Below are positions 22,690 to 33,133 of a DNA stretch of 64,000 nt, piece by piece. Location: positions 1,601,001-1,665,000 of the forward strand of contig JAWNZC010000302.1 of assembly GCA_035771165.1 (NCBI GenBank), read 5' to 3'. Below the pieces are notes generated by a model that saw only the letters and a list, made by a program, of their open reading frames with translations, searched no databases and was not told the DNA's origin. The position numbers were made by a program, and so were the translations under genes. How positions within the stretch are numbered: the stretch's first letter is position 1; every line of letters starts with the position of its first letter. The DNA comes from Paragorgia papillata. Taxonomy: Eukaryota > Cnidaria > Anthozoa > Scleralcyonacea > Coralliidae.

Positions 22690-22866
22690 TCACAAAACCA
22701 ACCGCATATTCAAGATTTCGCCTTCGTAAGCCGAACTGCTTAACGCGTCTCTTTAAAGTGATCACATTCATTTCTTTGTTTCAATATGGAGACAGAAACT
22801 GACATATTTCTTGGTATGTAAAACAATTACTGAAATAGTAACGAATCAATTCCTCCTCATTGATCA
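22690..22866 (-). pseudogene. Helix-turn-helix transposase N-terminus remnant (copy 2, inverted)
   Basis: From an ATG at about 22866 the minus strand reads MINEEELIRYYFSNCFTYQE, then ICQFLSPY, a TGA stop, and NKEMNVITLKRRVKQFGLRR. It is an inverted, better preserved copy of the segment at 20380-20505. The RYYF...FTYQEI...TLKRR...GLRRR pattern fits the N-terminal HTH of IS3EU-like integrase-core proteins. The retrotransposon 3' end abuts its downstream side, so the rest of the gene is lost or displaced. Confidence 0.55.
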
Positions 22867-22869
22867 TTA

Positions 22870-23475
22870 TTGTTTTCTGTCTCCTGCATGCTCTTCATCT
22901 GAAAAATCAAACTCCTCTAGCCACTTTCGCCATTCTGATCCACTATGTACTTATTATACGACGTCTGCTTATTTTGTCGTGAGGAAAGTAAGTTTTGCTG
23001 TAGAGAAGTAAGTTTTGCCATGACACTTGTGGGTCACCGAAAATTACGAAGCGACAACCCAATAATAAAGCCTTGTCAGTCTGAATAAATGGCTTTTTAC
23101 GTCATCTCACTAAAAAGATCGTATGCGATCCTGCTTCAGTTTCTTTCACATTGACAGTGGTAGTACACTGTACAACGGTGAATAAAACAAATATATCACA
23201 GAGTATGACTACCTAGGCATGGTACTGGAACATTTTCGGTAATAGTATCAGTATCCGAATAAAATCAGAAAGAAGGATTAAGTAAGTCGTAATAATATAG
23301 CCTACATGCAGTAGAGCCATCTCGGGAACTGAAGTTAAACATTATAATTCTATTCCACCATATTATAGCATGATGTCACAGTGCACCAGACATTCTGGTA
23401 AATGTTGCACCAAATACACATACACTATACATGTTTTTAAATCAAACTACACAACAAACAATATACCAAACTTAC
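22870..23475. other. Non-coding DNA
   Basis: AT-rich with no recognised domain. The short plus-strand open frame at 22811-23011 is antisense to the HTH remnant. Confidence 0.4.
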
Positions 23476-23477
23476 GG

Positions 23478-23657
23478 ATGGCAAATGAAGAAAACAAATC
23501 TACAACAGCTTTTCCTGTTACGGAACGACTTTTTGCTTCCCCAATGAAGTCCTGTCCAAGACCAGCAGTTCCAAATGTTGCGAAACTTGTTCCTCTTCCA
23601 TGACTATGGCATGCCATCACAACAATATCCCATCCATGATGGATATTTAGAATCTTT
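23478..23657 (-). CDS. Putative exon of an unrecognised gene
   Basis: The minus strand is open after an acceptor TTTTTTATTTAAG|GCAAAG (about 23657) and encodes KILNIHHGWDIVVMACHSHG, then RGTSFATFGTAGLGQDFIGE and AKSRSVTGKAVVDLFSSF. It ends near the donor ATCC|GTAAGT. Composition and hydrophobic pattern look like folded protein: a VVMACHSHG beta-strand/turn and a Gly-rich TAGLGQ loop. I do not recognise the family, and neighbouring exons were not identified. The plus-strand open frame over it is taken as antisense. Confidence 0.45.
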
Positions 23658-23659
23658 GC

Positions 23660-24568
23660 CTTAAATAAAAAATAAGATAATCAAATTAAGCACGTAATAG
23701 TAAAACAGGTACGGGGGAAGGTGTAGAAAACAATAAGTATTCATTTTTTGCTTCAAGCTGAAGCATGTCTGAGTAACATAGTACGTCTTCTGCTGTGTAC
23801 TCTTGGGTGTAAATTCTTGCCTAACTGTCTTTTTCAGTATTATTTTGGTCTAGTTAATGCCAGAAGTTTACTCATTTCAGGAGGGTCTATTCAAAAATAA
23901 GAAATGATAAACTGAAATCTTTGCAAACCCTTATCTTCCTAGCAAATAGCCATGTATTATTATTTCCCCACAAAACACTCTTGGCTAAACCCACTGACTT
24001 ATACCCATAATTCTGGTATTTAAGACAGGACTGCAGTTTCTGTCCAAAAAATGACTGAAAAAGATGGTAGATATTTGGGTGAATTTTCTCATCACCAGTA
24101 TTTTTTAGTTAACGCCAACAATCCAGTTAATCAAGTTATAAATCGTTTAAAAAAGGTCAGTTTTTACACCTATGACAGACTATAGACTATAGAAAGAAGG
24201 ATCAACAGACTTCCACAACCTAAATTCAGACTGTCACTTGACAGTAAATTGAAAATCAATTGAAAGACAAAATATCAGCAAGGTCAAGGGTCAAAATTTT
24301 CCATCATCAGATTTTCCCCATCTTTCTTCGTTTTTGTTTTTTTGCCATCAAAGACTGTCAACTTGCGTTAATGTTTATTAAACATCATTGTACTGTAGGC
24401 TATGTTCAGTGTACTTAATTCAAGTTTCAGTTGTTGTGGAAACTCATGAGTCTCTTGACTAAAGCGAATTTCCATTTATTTTTCCTGCCAAAAATTGAAG
24501 TTCAATCCCAATTGCCTTTATGAATAATCTCTTTATTATATGTATATACAGCTAGTATTTCAATAATT
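23660..24568. other. Non-coding DNA
   Basis: No recognised gene, RNA or transposon end was seen in this AT-rich segment. Confidence 0.4.
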
Positions 24569-25232
24569 AACTACCAATAATAGCCATGTCTATATTGAAG
24601 TTCTTGAAGGACATTGAAGACTTTTGGCATACAAATACTGTATTTGTACAGGGGGTGGACAAAAGTGGCCATCATTGAAAGTATGATTAATGTGGATTGT
24701 ATAACTTTATTAAAGTACAGAAAAATATGTAAAGTTATATATTTTTAGAATGCATGCATCAAGATCTGCTCAAATATGATATCAAATTCTAATTTTATCC
24801 ACTGATTTAAAAAATATGATTTTTGATCTTGTTCGACTTATTCCATTTGGTCTTCAAAATGATTAATGGTGTTCGACGTATACTATGAAAGTGTTATAAC
24901 AGCAAAATAGTTAGATATTTTGTTGCCATTTCACTTGATTTCACTACAGCTTCACAGCGTGACATGCTTTCAAAGTTAATGTATTTTTTAAACTAATAAC
25001 AAAATTAGAATTGGATATCATATTTGAGCAGATATTGATGCATGCATTCTAAAATATATCACTTTACATATTTTTCCTTTTCTCGAATAATACAGTAGTA
25101 GTTATTCCACATTAACCATAATTTTAATGATGGACACTTTTTTTTGTTCATGGCACCCCCTGCAATGTCACAAGTCTTCAATGTCCTTCAAGATCTTTGA
25201 TATACATGTAGGCATAGCTATTATTGGTAGTT
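24569..25232. mobile_element. MITE, 664 bp, ~230-bp terminal inverted repeats
   Basis: The left end has ACTACCAATAATAGC and the right end GCTATTATTGGTAGT. Matching continues inward through AAGGACATTGAAGACTT, TGATGGACACTT-type and GAATGCATGCATCAAGAT words, with small indels. The spacer of about 200 bp is non-coding. Confidence 0.92.
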
Positions 25233-25644
25233 CATTATGCAAATTTATCTGAATGCAAGACTGTGACTTGTCCATGATGCAATGCGGGCCTGTGGAAAAA
25301 GCAGCCTCATATAGCAATTGTCCGTCTGATGCCATACTAAATATTGTAATAAGTCTTTGAAGAACATACTAGTGAAATCTTTTTCTAAATTTCACTTGAA
25401 ACCATGCTACCTGATTGTTTGTTTGTTTTATGATTGGGTGAAATACTATAAGACCAATGAATAACACCAAGGACTACATGTATGTATCAAATAAAATTTG
25501 ATAGCCAGAAATTGTTTCATAAACAAGTGGATGTTTTCTCAACTCCCCACTGCAGAGGCTACTTTCCTGTTCAGCAAGGGCAACATGGAAGGCAAAAGGC
25601 TGAAAAGCACTGACATCTTCCTATCTGGGTTATAAACTGGATAG
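25233..25644. other. Non-coding DNA
   Basis: No feature was recognised between the MITE and the (TAA)n tract. Confidence 0.4.
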
Positions 25645-25649
25645 ATGTG

Positions 25650-25650
25650 A

Positions 25651-25694
<44 letters not shown>
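25650..25694. repeat. (TAA)n microsatellite at the RLE retrotransposon 3' end
   Basis: About 15 AAT trinucleotides. On the minus strand this is an (ATT)n tract directly downstream of the element's 3' UTR. Confidence 0.95.
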
Positions 25695-25695
<1 letters not shown>

Positions 25696-25846
25696 GAAAC
25701 TTTATTAAATGTCTTTTTAGATAATATACAATTGTAAATCTCTTCTTATTTAAGGTAATTTACAATCGGCTACTTGAATCAACACTAACAATATATAACT
25801 AATAACTATATATAACAACATAAAACAAATATACAGTACAATAATT

Positions 25847-26750
25847 TTAAAAAGTTAGCAGTTCAGGATTTGTCCATTCCTTGTTTCGGCAACAGAATAT
25901 GTAATAGGTGGTTCTGATTGCGATCGTCGTCATTCTATTAATACAATATTTTTGGTGAGTCTTGTCAAGGCTAAGATCATTCAGCATTTCTATGAATGTA
26001 GAACATTCTGCTGCAAAGACACCAAGGCAGCTAACCGATAGGTTTACAAATTTAACTGATCTGAATTGTTCACTTTGACTTTGTTCCCTTATTAATTCTG
26101 AATATTTGGATTTTTTACGATCGACGTTGTTTTGAAGATTTGACTCAAAACCAGCAGTCAGTTCAACAATGTAGAGGCATCCAGTACTTGGAGTTGATAG
26201 GAGCAAGTCTGGACGGTATGTGTCACCAGTTATTATGGATGGACTTTTATAACCTGGAAGATCAACATAAAGACTTGAACCACTTACGGTCTGTAGGGTC
26301 GTTGCGAGAAAGTTCAAGATAGAGTCGTGTCTCCATGTAAATCGTTCCAGGTACGACTGGCTACCTGCCACTACGTGAAGAAGAGTTTCTGGAGCCAGAC
26401 AAAGAGAACAATCTGAAGTTGGTGATACACCCCATCTTGCAAGGTTTTTGCGCGTGGGAAGAGAGTTATTCATATATCGTATTGTAAAATTAAAAATATT
26501 TTTCGGGAGGTTGGACTGAGACGCACACCATATTTTCGTAAGCTGGGGAAAGGAGAACTTAGTAATATTGGAGAAAAAGGATCCCTGACAGGTTAAATGG
26601 TTATGAAGTCTATCTTCTTGTCCAGAGCGAAAGTCCTTAAGAACTTGCTTGGTGGAGTTATAGACATCATACATTATATTTGTGCTGTTACTAGTTGACT
26701 TCCAGAGTTCATTGATTGCTTGGTTTGGAGATGTTTTAAGAGCTGTACGG

Positions 26751-26752
<2 letters not shown>
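25847..26752 (-). CDS. C-terminal zinc knuckle and restriction-like endonuclease
   Basis: The minus frame is open from the right-hand (ATT)n tract itself (reading RTALKTSPNQAINELWKS before the first ATG at 26674) down to the stop at 25847. Visible parts are an R/N-rich linker with LPTRKNLARWG, a CSLCLAPETLLHVVAG segment resembling the CCHC knuckle of R2/R4 proteins, and YRPDLLLSTPSTGCLYIVEL, which fits the PD-(D/E)xK-type restriction-like endonuclease (PD then E). The reverse transcriptase is missing, as expected from 5' truncation. The fragment itself has no stop or frameshift, so it is probably young. Confidence 0.78.

Positions 26753-26753
<1 letters not shown>

Positions 26754-26806
<53 letters not shown>
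26754..26806. repeat. (TAA)n microsatellite at the RLE retrotransposon 5' junction
   Basis: About 17 AAT trinucleotides. The same repeat is found at the other end of the element, consistent with insertion into a TAA array. The poly-Leu open frame on the minus strand is an artefact of the repeat. Confidence 0.95.
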
Positions 26807-26807
<1 letters not shown>

Positions 26808-27366
26808 GTGCAGAACTGGTGAGTAAAACATGAAAAACAACAGGAGAGTGGAAAAGGAAGAGAATAGCCTCTGCCAGATAAATGTGCAGTTCTCTGGCAT
26901 GATTTTCGGTTCTCAGATTTATGCTAGATAACGGTGAAAAAGACTTCCTTCTTCCCTTCACTCTTTCCATTGTCCCCTTTGCACCTTCTCCCCCCGTGTG
27001 CCTTCAACTCTTGTTTTTCCCTTCTTGTTTTTCCCTCACTGAACAGCAAAAAAGGTTCTGTCTAAAATTGCTTGTCTAATTCGATAAAAGCAACATATTC
27101 GTACGATATCATCTTTATAATTTGTGTTTAAACTGTTTTCAAATAAATTCTGTGCTAATTTTTTTCCTATATAAAATGCCAGCAACGAGAAATCTACTAG
27201 CTACTATTATGCTCTATTATGCTACTATTAGCTCTATTATGCATGAAGTTATAGGCTATATATACCAGTAATAACACAAATAACTATTGCAGAAAAATAA
27301 AGGTTACAAAGAAACTAAGCAGAACAGCAGTATTCAATAATGCTCCTTAAATAATTAAATTGTTCA
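26807..27366. other. Non-coding DNA
   Basis: Contains a short duplication near 27200-27240 (TACTATTATGCTCTATTATG). No gene was recognised. Confidence 0.4.
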
Positions 27367-27650
27367 TCATACCCTTTTCTTTAGCATGTTAAACTGCTTT
27401 GTAGGGTTCGTTTTCCCCATTTTAGAAATTTGGTCCTCGATATCTTCAGGTTCTTTCCTCACGATTACCTCGCCACAAGTACGACATCTTTTTGCTGCTG
27501 GACCGTTTTCGCCATTACACGCGATACATCGTTTCAGTCGGCCAGATGTCTGTAGTCGAAGAAGAAATTTTAAGCCAGCATACTGGCATCTGCATAATAT
27601 GCAAATTACATTATTTTGACAAGCCTTACACGAGTTTGAATCAAATAGAA
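27367..27650 (-). CDS. Zinc-ribbon protein fragment
   Basis: The minus strand encodes SCKACQNNVICILCRCQYAG, then RLKRCIACNGENGPAAKRCR and TCGEVI. Two close Cys pairs (CxxC...CxxC) with an NGxAAKxCxxCG motif are typical of small zinc-ribbon modules found in cnidarian repeat-encoded proteins. The C-terminus, KQFNMLKKR, reaches a stop at 27367 or a possible donor AGG|GTATGA. An upstream piece (27690-27780, reading MSFEGALNTLETLPGLTRK) is in another frame and ends at AAG|GTACAT, so an intron or frameshift separates them. Full function is unknown. Confidence 0.5.
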
Positions 27651-27826
27651 AGGACGCAATTTGTAAGTTTATGTACCTTCCTCGTCAATCCTGGAAGTGT
27701 TTCGAGAGTGTTCAACGCTCCTTCAAAAGACATTTCAATGATTTTATTTAGCAAAGCTGAAGAAACCCGAAGCGTGTGAGCGCTAAAACATGAGAAGCGC
27801 TGAGCCGCGGTCCTGTGAATCTTTGC

Positions 27827-27936
27827 ATGGTCCTGGGTACTAAGATAATAAAACCCCTGGAATTACCCATTATTGGTAATTCCAGAGCATTTGACATATT
27901 CCTATTATTGGTAATCTAAGAGTGAGGATGTGTTGC
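27827..27936 (-). repeat. Inverted copy of the 2767-2885 repeat
   Basis: Nearly identical to the reverse complement of 2767-2885, including the hairpin-forming AATTACCCATTATTGGTAATT. It separates a minus-strand zinc-ribbon ORF on its left from a plus-strand chromo/Tudor-like gene on its right. Confidence 0.9.
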
Positions 27937-28024
27937 AACCGGACATTTGGTCTTATGAATCAGCGCATGCGCAATTGTCGAATAGTTATCCGCGCGAGGT
28001 TGGAAACGAGTAAGCTATGACAAA

Positions 28025-28910
28025 ATGGCGTCGAGAGGAAAACGCGCTCGTCCCTGCGAAGGGTTTTATCGAACGATAGAAGACGGAGTTAACTTCAAAT
28101 ATGAAAAGTTTCCTCGCAAATGTTCAAAGGTAGACAAGGAGATGTATGAAATTGAGGTAAGGGTGTTTTGTTAGATACATGCGTTGTGAACTCGTAATTT
28201 ATATTTTGTCGAATGTTTATATAATTTTCTCGCACTCATTTGTTCGTCTTGTTTACGCTCTGTCAGTTAATCAGTCTTTCTTTAATCACAGGTAGTAGAC
28301 CGTGATAAAGTCAACAATAAAGTCAAGGTTCACTACGTTGGATACCCGGACCACAGAATAAGGATTAACGGACGTTGACGACGAGTGGAGAGACTGATGA
28401 ATTGACGAGCAACGAAAATTTAGGTCGTGTTCGACCACGATTTTCAACAAGCGAAGTTTCTATGGAGGATATGGGATCTTCAGTTTTTGATCGGCTGTCA
28501 AGGAAAATAAAACATGCACTGTTTTCCTCGAAAAGAGAATCGCCTGAAGTTCGAATAGAGGAAACAATCGACAAAGATATATACGATGCCTATTTAGGAA
28601 ACCTTGGTGTGGTAAAGAAAAGCAAGGGACGAAATGTACATTGCATCAACACTGTTGGATCCTGATTTATGTAGTCTTCTTGGGAAAAGATGGTTTGAGA
28701 AGGATTCTGAATAAGAATGGAGACTTTTCATACGTGGTAAGAGGAACGATACAGTTTTGGTTTCACGAAAAGGCTGCAATCAAGGAGTATGTGGATATTG
28801 GGAACCATCTTTTCGAAAATCACATCAAGAATGACTTGCTAGTGATATTTACATTTGTGAGGGGGGATGGTGTGAAGGGCGAATATTCTACTAACTCGTG
28901 GAAATAAAAC
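28025..28910 (+). pseudogene. Chromo-barrel/Tudor-knot-like protein gene, broken
   Basis: Exon 1 (28025-28156) starts MASRGKRARPCEGFYRTIED and ends at GAG|GTAAGG. Exon 2 begins at 28292 after CACAG and reads VVDRDKVNNKVKVHYVGYPD, which fits the strand pattern of a Tudor-knot or chromo-barrel domain, where DEWR is expected next. A stop occurs at about 28377. DDEWRD and the following TSGETDELTSNENLGR lie in other frames. Later segments (28375-28665 and 28641-28907, with FSYVVRGTIQFWFHEKAAIK and VIFTFVRGDG) continue the same kind of protein across frame changes. At least two frame breaks make it a pseudogene. The family recurs in cnidarian genomes as far as I recall, with unknown function. Confidence 0.6.
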
Positions 28911-28945
28911 TATACATACTTATGTTGACACATTTTTAAGGTGAA

Positions 28946-29425
28946 CTTAGGCTGTTCATATGAGGTGGGCTAGCCCACTTACCTGGCTGATTTTATGTCA
29001 TGAAAATCTTTCTTTGACTACAAAAAGGAATTATAATAACTCGAGTGCTATACTTAAAGAAAACAAACCCAATTTTGCTTCGTTATTTGATTTTGCATTT
29101 CTCTAATAGTCGTAATAAGATTTTACTGTGCCAATTCTAGCTTCAATCAAATGAGAAACCCCCAAAACAACAGACTTGTAAATTGTGTGACATTCTCAAT
29201 GTAATTATGGATTCCTTAGGCTAGATGCCCAATGATGCATGGCCACTACTTTGGGCACTGGTCTGAATGCAGTGCCCAAAGCGAGCACAGTGGAACAGTG
29301 CCCAAGCATGGGTACTACCAGTACATCTTTAGGTAGTGCCTGTACATGGGTACCATTTTATTGTGCTCGCTTTGGGCAATGCATTCAGATTAGTGCTGAG
29401 GCACCTCATATGAACAGAGCCTTAG
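28946..29425. mobile_element. MITE, 480 bp
   Basis: The ends CTTAGGCTGTTCATATGAGG and CACCTCATATGAACAGAGCC are inverted copies. An internal inverted pair (AGTGCCCAAAGCGAGCACAG and TGTGCTCGCTTTGGGCA) lies at about 29271-29380. Non-coding. Confidence 0.85.
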
Positions 29426-29564
29426 TAACACATAATATTTGAATAGACTAATTGTAAAATGGTTCAGACTAGCTTGCAATTAAACTGGTAATCCATAATT
29501 GAACTGCAGTGTCATAATTATTACTTGTGATTTTTTTAATAAGATGTAGGTAATTGGACAAACA

Positions 29565-30342
29565 CTAATGGGTTATATAATGTAGATGAATATAAATTTG
29601 CATAGTATGCAAAGTAGATTTATCAAGTTTATTAGTCAGTTGGTCTACTGTGTTTTCTAGTTTACTTGATTTACACTTTACTTGCTCTAATTGTTCTTCA
29701 AGTTTCTGTTTTTCACCTCTTAATTGATTATTTTCACCTTTTAATAGCACAGAATTAAGTTCACTATAATATACTTTAATGCTCCAGGTAGAATACCTTC
29801 CATTGGCCCACTTGGCTATCAAGGCTTTAACACTTTTACCACCAGCCTTTTTAGCTTTCTTCAAAGCCTTTTCCATTCTCCATACCTTGCATCTAAACTC
29901 ATGCAAAAGTCTTGGGGTAATTATTACATCTTTAACTCCACAGTGGTCAAAAACCTGGTTTGCCAGAATTTTCAGTAAATCCTTATTGACATAATCTTCA
30001 GGTGCATCTTCATCTTTTTTAAAGATGGATTTGAACAGGTCACAAAACAGTTGGCTAATAGTAATAAGAAATTATAAAATGTGAGAAAACAGCAAATTCA
30101 AATAAAAGAAAAATATGAATTTCTGAACCCCTGATGGTGAAAAAACCCACGCCCTTCCAAATGCCAGAGAAGACTAACTTCTAACCAAGCTACAACGTTT
30201 AGCTTTATAGCTATATATAATAAAGATGAAAACTAAAAATTAAAAAAAACTAAATTAAAAAATTAAAAAAACTAAAAAATTAAACTTATTAAGGTAAGCA
30301 TTGAGCTCTGTTTTCATGGACTTCGAGAGCATTATCAAAGTC

Positions 30343-30409
<67 letters not shown>

Positions 30410-30677
30410 GTACCGTATATGTATAATGTATATATGTACACACTTCTGTGTGAGCGACCGATTTAACTTAGAGAAGTTTAAACTAAAGTACTTACTTGTT
30501 TATGCTGATATTTAAATGAGGGTATGTCTTCCAGTCATTGCCATTCGAACTATTCTCGCGTTCACTTCTTTCATTATTAAACTCTTCGTCGTTTGTAGCG
30601 TCAGTAAATGGTTGCATATAAACGAGAAGAAACGTGAGCCAAACCCACGTCGAGATGAAGGCTTTCGATGAAGACAT
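29565..30677 (-). CDS. Two-exon gene: signal peptide plus coiled coil
   Basis: Exon 1 (30496-30677) encodes MSSSKAFISTWVWLTFLLVY and MQPFTDATNDEEFNNERSER, a hydrophobic N-terminus that looks like a signal peptide followed by an acidic region. The donor is AA|GTAAGT. Exon 2 (30054 to 29565) follows TTACTATTAG and keeps frame (N-NQLFCDLFKS). It encodes KDLLKILANQVFDHCGV, a basic stretch KALKKAKKAGGKSVKAL, then a heptad-type coiled coil with GENNQLRGEKQKLEEQLEQV and NTVDQLTNKLD. Exon 2 runs to a stop near 29565 or may splice earlier. The 3' end shares sequence with 17446-17515. I do not recognise the family. A secreted or membrane-lumen coiled-coil protein is an inference. Confidence 0.5.
30342..30405. 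repeat. (TA)n microsatellite
   Basis: About 30 TA dinucleotides inside the intron of the coiled-coil gene. Confidence 0.97.
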
Positions 30678-30719
30678 CGCTTTGTAAAACCGACGAGTCC
30701 GATACGAATATTAATCCAA

Positions 30720-31185
30720 AATTTCTAATTTTGGCACCGTAGTCTTCACCAGGACCCAAGCTTTCAGAATCTGTGCGAACATTTGCATATTGCGCATGGC
30801 TAAATCCTTAAAATCCACTGAAAAGACCAGTCACTGGCTCAGGACATAACAATTAATAGTAGTAGTTAACACAGCTCGCGCTACTCAACCCCCAAAGTCC
30901 GATAGAAGTTTACGCATTTATGGTTAGTGAATGAAAGAACCTAAAAGCGCAAGATCTAAGCTACCCGAAGTCGTGCGAACATTTCAGAAAAGTACAATTT
31001 TATGCAGTAAAAGGCTGCTTTTTTTGCTAAAATCACTGATATTTTAGGCCACTTTGCGTTGTCTGACACCACAGGGGGCTGATACCTGATATTTGCCCAA
31101 CGCATCGCCATTGGTCAATACTCCTTCACGTGACGGTTGTTTCACTCCCCTCCTTTTCTCTTCCCTCCTTTCTCCCCCTCGTAAA
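30720..31185. other. Upstream region of the coiled-coil gene, nothing recognised
   Basis: No repeat or coding region was recognised. It may hold the promoter of the minus-strand gene at 30677, but no motif decides this. Confidence 0.35.
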
Positions 31186-31189
31186 CGTT

Positions 31190-31580
31190 CGGGCCTCTGG
31201 TTTCCTTCGGCGCCGTAACCCGCGCCTGCGATACGCTAAGTACTATTTAAAACACGTTCTGCGAGTGTTTTGAATGGCTTAAAAAAATGATGGTTAAAAA
31301 ACGATCACCATTTGGTAAGTTCGTTGACGTAGTAATTTTGAAAAATAACGTTGTCTAAGGCGAGAAAACCAAAGCTAAAGTTTATGTAAATCAGGAGAAA
31401 ATTTTATCACATATAAAACCACGATACGGTTATGATTTTTCTTTGTGTTTTCCTCATGAATTATTAATGAGTTTTTTAATGATATATACAGCATTATTCA
31501 AAATGGCTGAAAATAAATGAAGGAACTCCGAACAAAGAAGAAGAAACACAGGTCAGTCTGGCGTGCTCCCTTGAGCTAAC
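31190..31580 (-). repeat. Dispersed inverted-repeat element (copy 2)
   Basis: Both ends match 985-1135 in reverse. The extra middle contains the word TTTGTGTTTTCCTCATGAAT, which recurs inverted at 43220-43255 and 52505-52535 and in part at 38105. Confidence 0.7.
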
Positions 31581-31863
31581 ACATTAACACAAAAACGATG
31601 TACAAGAACACGCTTTTCCTTCCCGGCATAGCATGTTAGTAATTTCACATTAATCCGACGCATATTTGTTTTTATAATTAATCACGTGACACTTTACTGC
31701 ACAAAGTTAGTATTTAATAAAATCAGTAAAACATATTTACACAACATTAACTAAGAACCGTTCCCAGAATACGTCGCTTTTGAATGAAAAATGACGCTTT
31801 ATTTGCACTGCCTGCGCTGATCGCGCAGAGAGGACTGGACCCAGACATTAACACACCTGAGCG

Positions 31864-32002
31864 TGCCCGTATATGTAACGTGCCCGTATATGTAACATGC
31901 CCGTATATGTAACATGCCCGTATATGTAACGTGCCCGTATATGTAACGTGCCCGTATATGTAACGTGGCCGTATATGTAACGTGGCCGTATATGTAACGT
32001 CA
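31864..32002. repeat. 17-bp tandem repeat, eight copies
   Basis: The unit GTGCCCGTATATGTAAC recurs about eight times with G/A and C/G variants. Confidence 0.95.
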
Positions 32003-33000
32003 CGTTACCACCCCTGCTCTATTTTTGAGGAAGCGATGTTCGACCGCGTGAGCATAACAAAATGGCGACCTTCGGCAAACTTTCGTTACTTTACGTAACA
32101 TGTTCGTGTTCACGTGATTGCCACAAACAAACTAAATCAGAACATTTTCGATAGCAATACGTCTTCGGACTACGTCCGAGACGCGAAAAGGTAAGCTTAA
32201 GTTTTTCATATTTTCTCGACCACGGAAAATAAATTTTTGAATGAAAGTTTCTCTTTTGTTTCATCTTGAGAGATATCAATTTTATTACGTTGAGGGTTTT
32301 TGCTGTGTTTTGCTGAAGACGCCAATCTTTTAGACGTGGTATATATATGTTTTCCATATTTTCTTGACCACTGTTATCTATTTTTGAATGAAAATTTGCC
32401 GTTTGATTAATCAAAACAGTCAATTTATACCACCTTATATTTGTTTTCTCTTCAATTCTGGGATTCAATCTCTTAAATAGATTCGCTAATTTGTTTTCTA
32501 TGGTGTTTTTCGACGTGTTTTCTAGTGTTTTTGACTTTGACGTGTAACTATAACGTGTCAATTTTCTTTGCTGTTTTTTCATATTTTTGACGGAAACCTT
32601 GACTGTTACTTTTCCATGGAAATCTGATTGTATTGCTTTGGTTTTAGTTCTATTATAGCGCCAATTTATATTAACTAGATAAATTGGGATTAATGAGAAG
32701 CTACATCTTAATACTCTCACGCAATAGCGCAGTTATGACATTTTCTGCGTTATGTCACTTTGGCAAAAACAAGGTATTAAAAAAGAAGCGCGTGCATTAG
32801 TAAACCGGACATCCCAAGCTTATAAGCGCTAAAAACAAGATAGCTCACTCTGGTTTTGATCGCTTTCGTCAAAACATCTAGTCGAAGTTACCCCACCACA
32901 CCGCACCCTTTGAGAATAAATACGGAACATTTAGAGTTGTTGTTAAAGAACTTCAATTTGTAATATAGTTTACGGTTGAAATATCATAGGTAAAGAACAA
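32003..33000. other. Low-confidence open frame and local ~140-bp duplication
   Basis: A 209-codon minus-strand open frame (32091-32720) is Lys/Asn-rich with no recognised domain. It contains an internal duplication: the 32200-32250 block, with TTTTTGAATGAAAGTTT, resembles 32350-32400. It may be open by chance, so it was not called as a gene. Confidence 0.35.
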
Positions 33001-33007
33001 ACCCAAA

Positions 33008-33055
<48 letters not shown>

Positions 33056-33096
33056 TGAGTTATGGTTCACGAAATGTTAGAGAGTGCTCAATACCA

Positions 33097-33131
<35 letters not shown>
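33008..33131. repeat. Paired (TA)n tracts flanking a PLE-end motif
   Basis: Two TA runs (33014-33052 and 33100-33130) enclose TTCACGAAATGTTAGAGAGT plus GCTCAATACCAT, the same motif as at 7275-7307. Confidence 0.93.

Positions 33132-33133
<2 letters not shown>

Larger units (their letters stand above)
25645..26753 (-). mobile_element. RLE-type non-LTR retrotransposon, 5'-truncated (R4/Dong- or R2-like)
   Basis: A minus-strand fragment of about 1.1 kb is bounded on both sides by (TAA)n tracts (25650-25694 and 26754-26806). It encodes only the C-terminal part of the ORF, a Cys/His knuckle and a restriction-like endonuclease. Elements of the R4 clade such as Dong are known to insert into TAA repeats, and this arrangement fits that target preference. 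Clade assignment is an inference. Confidence 0.75.

Noticed and set aside
27386..27779. Plus-strand open frames
   Set aside because: The minus strand shows paired CxxC motifs of a zinc ribbon, so these are antisense shadows.
32091..32720. 209-codon minus-strand open frame
   Set aside because: Lys/Asn-rich, low complexity, contains an internal DNA duplication and has no recognised motif; probably open by chance.
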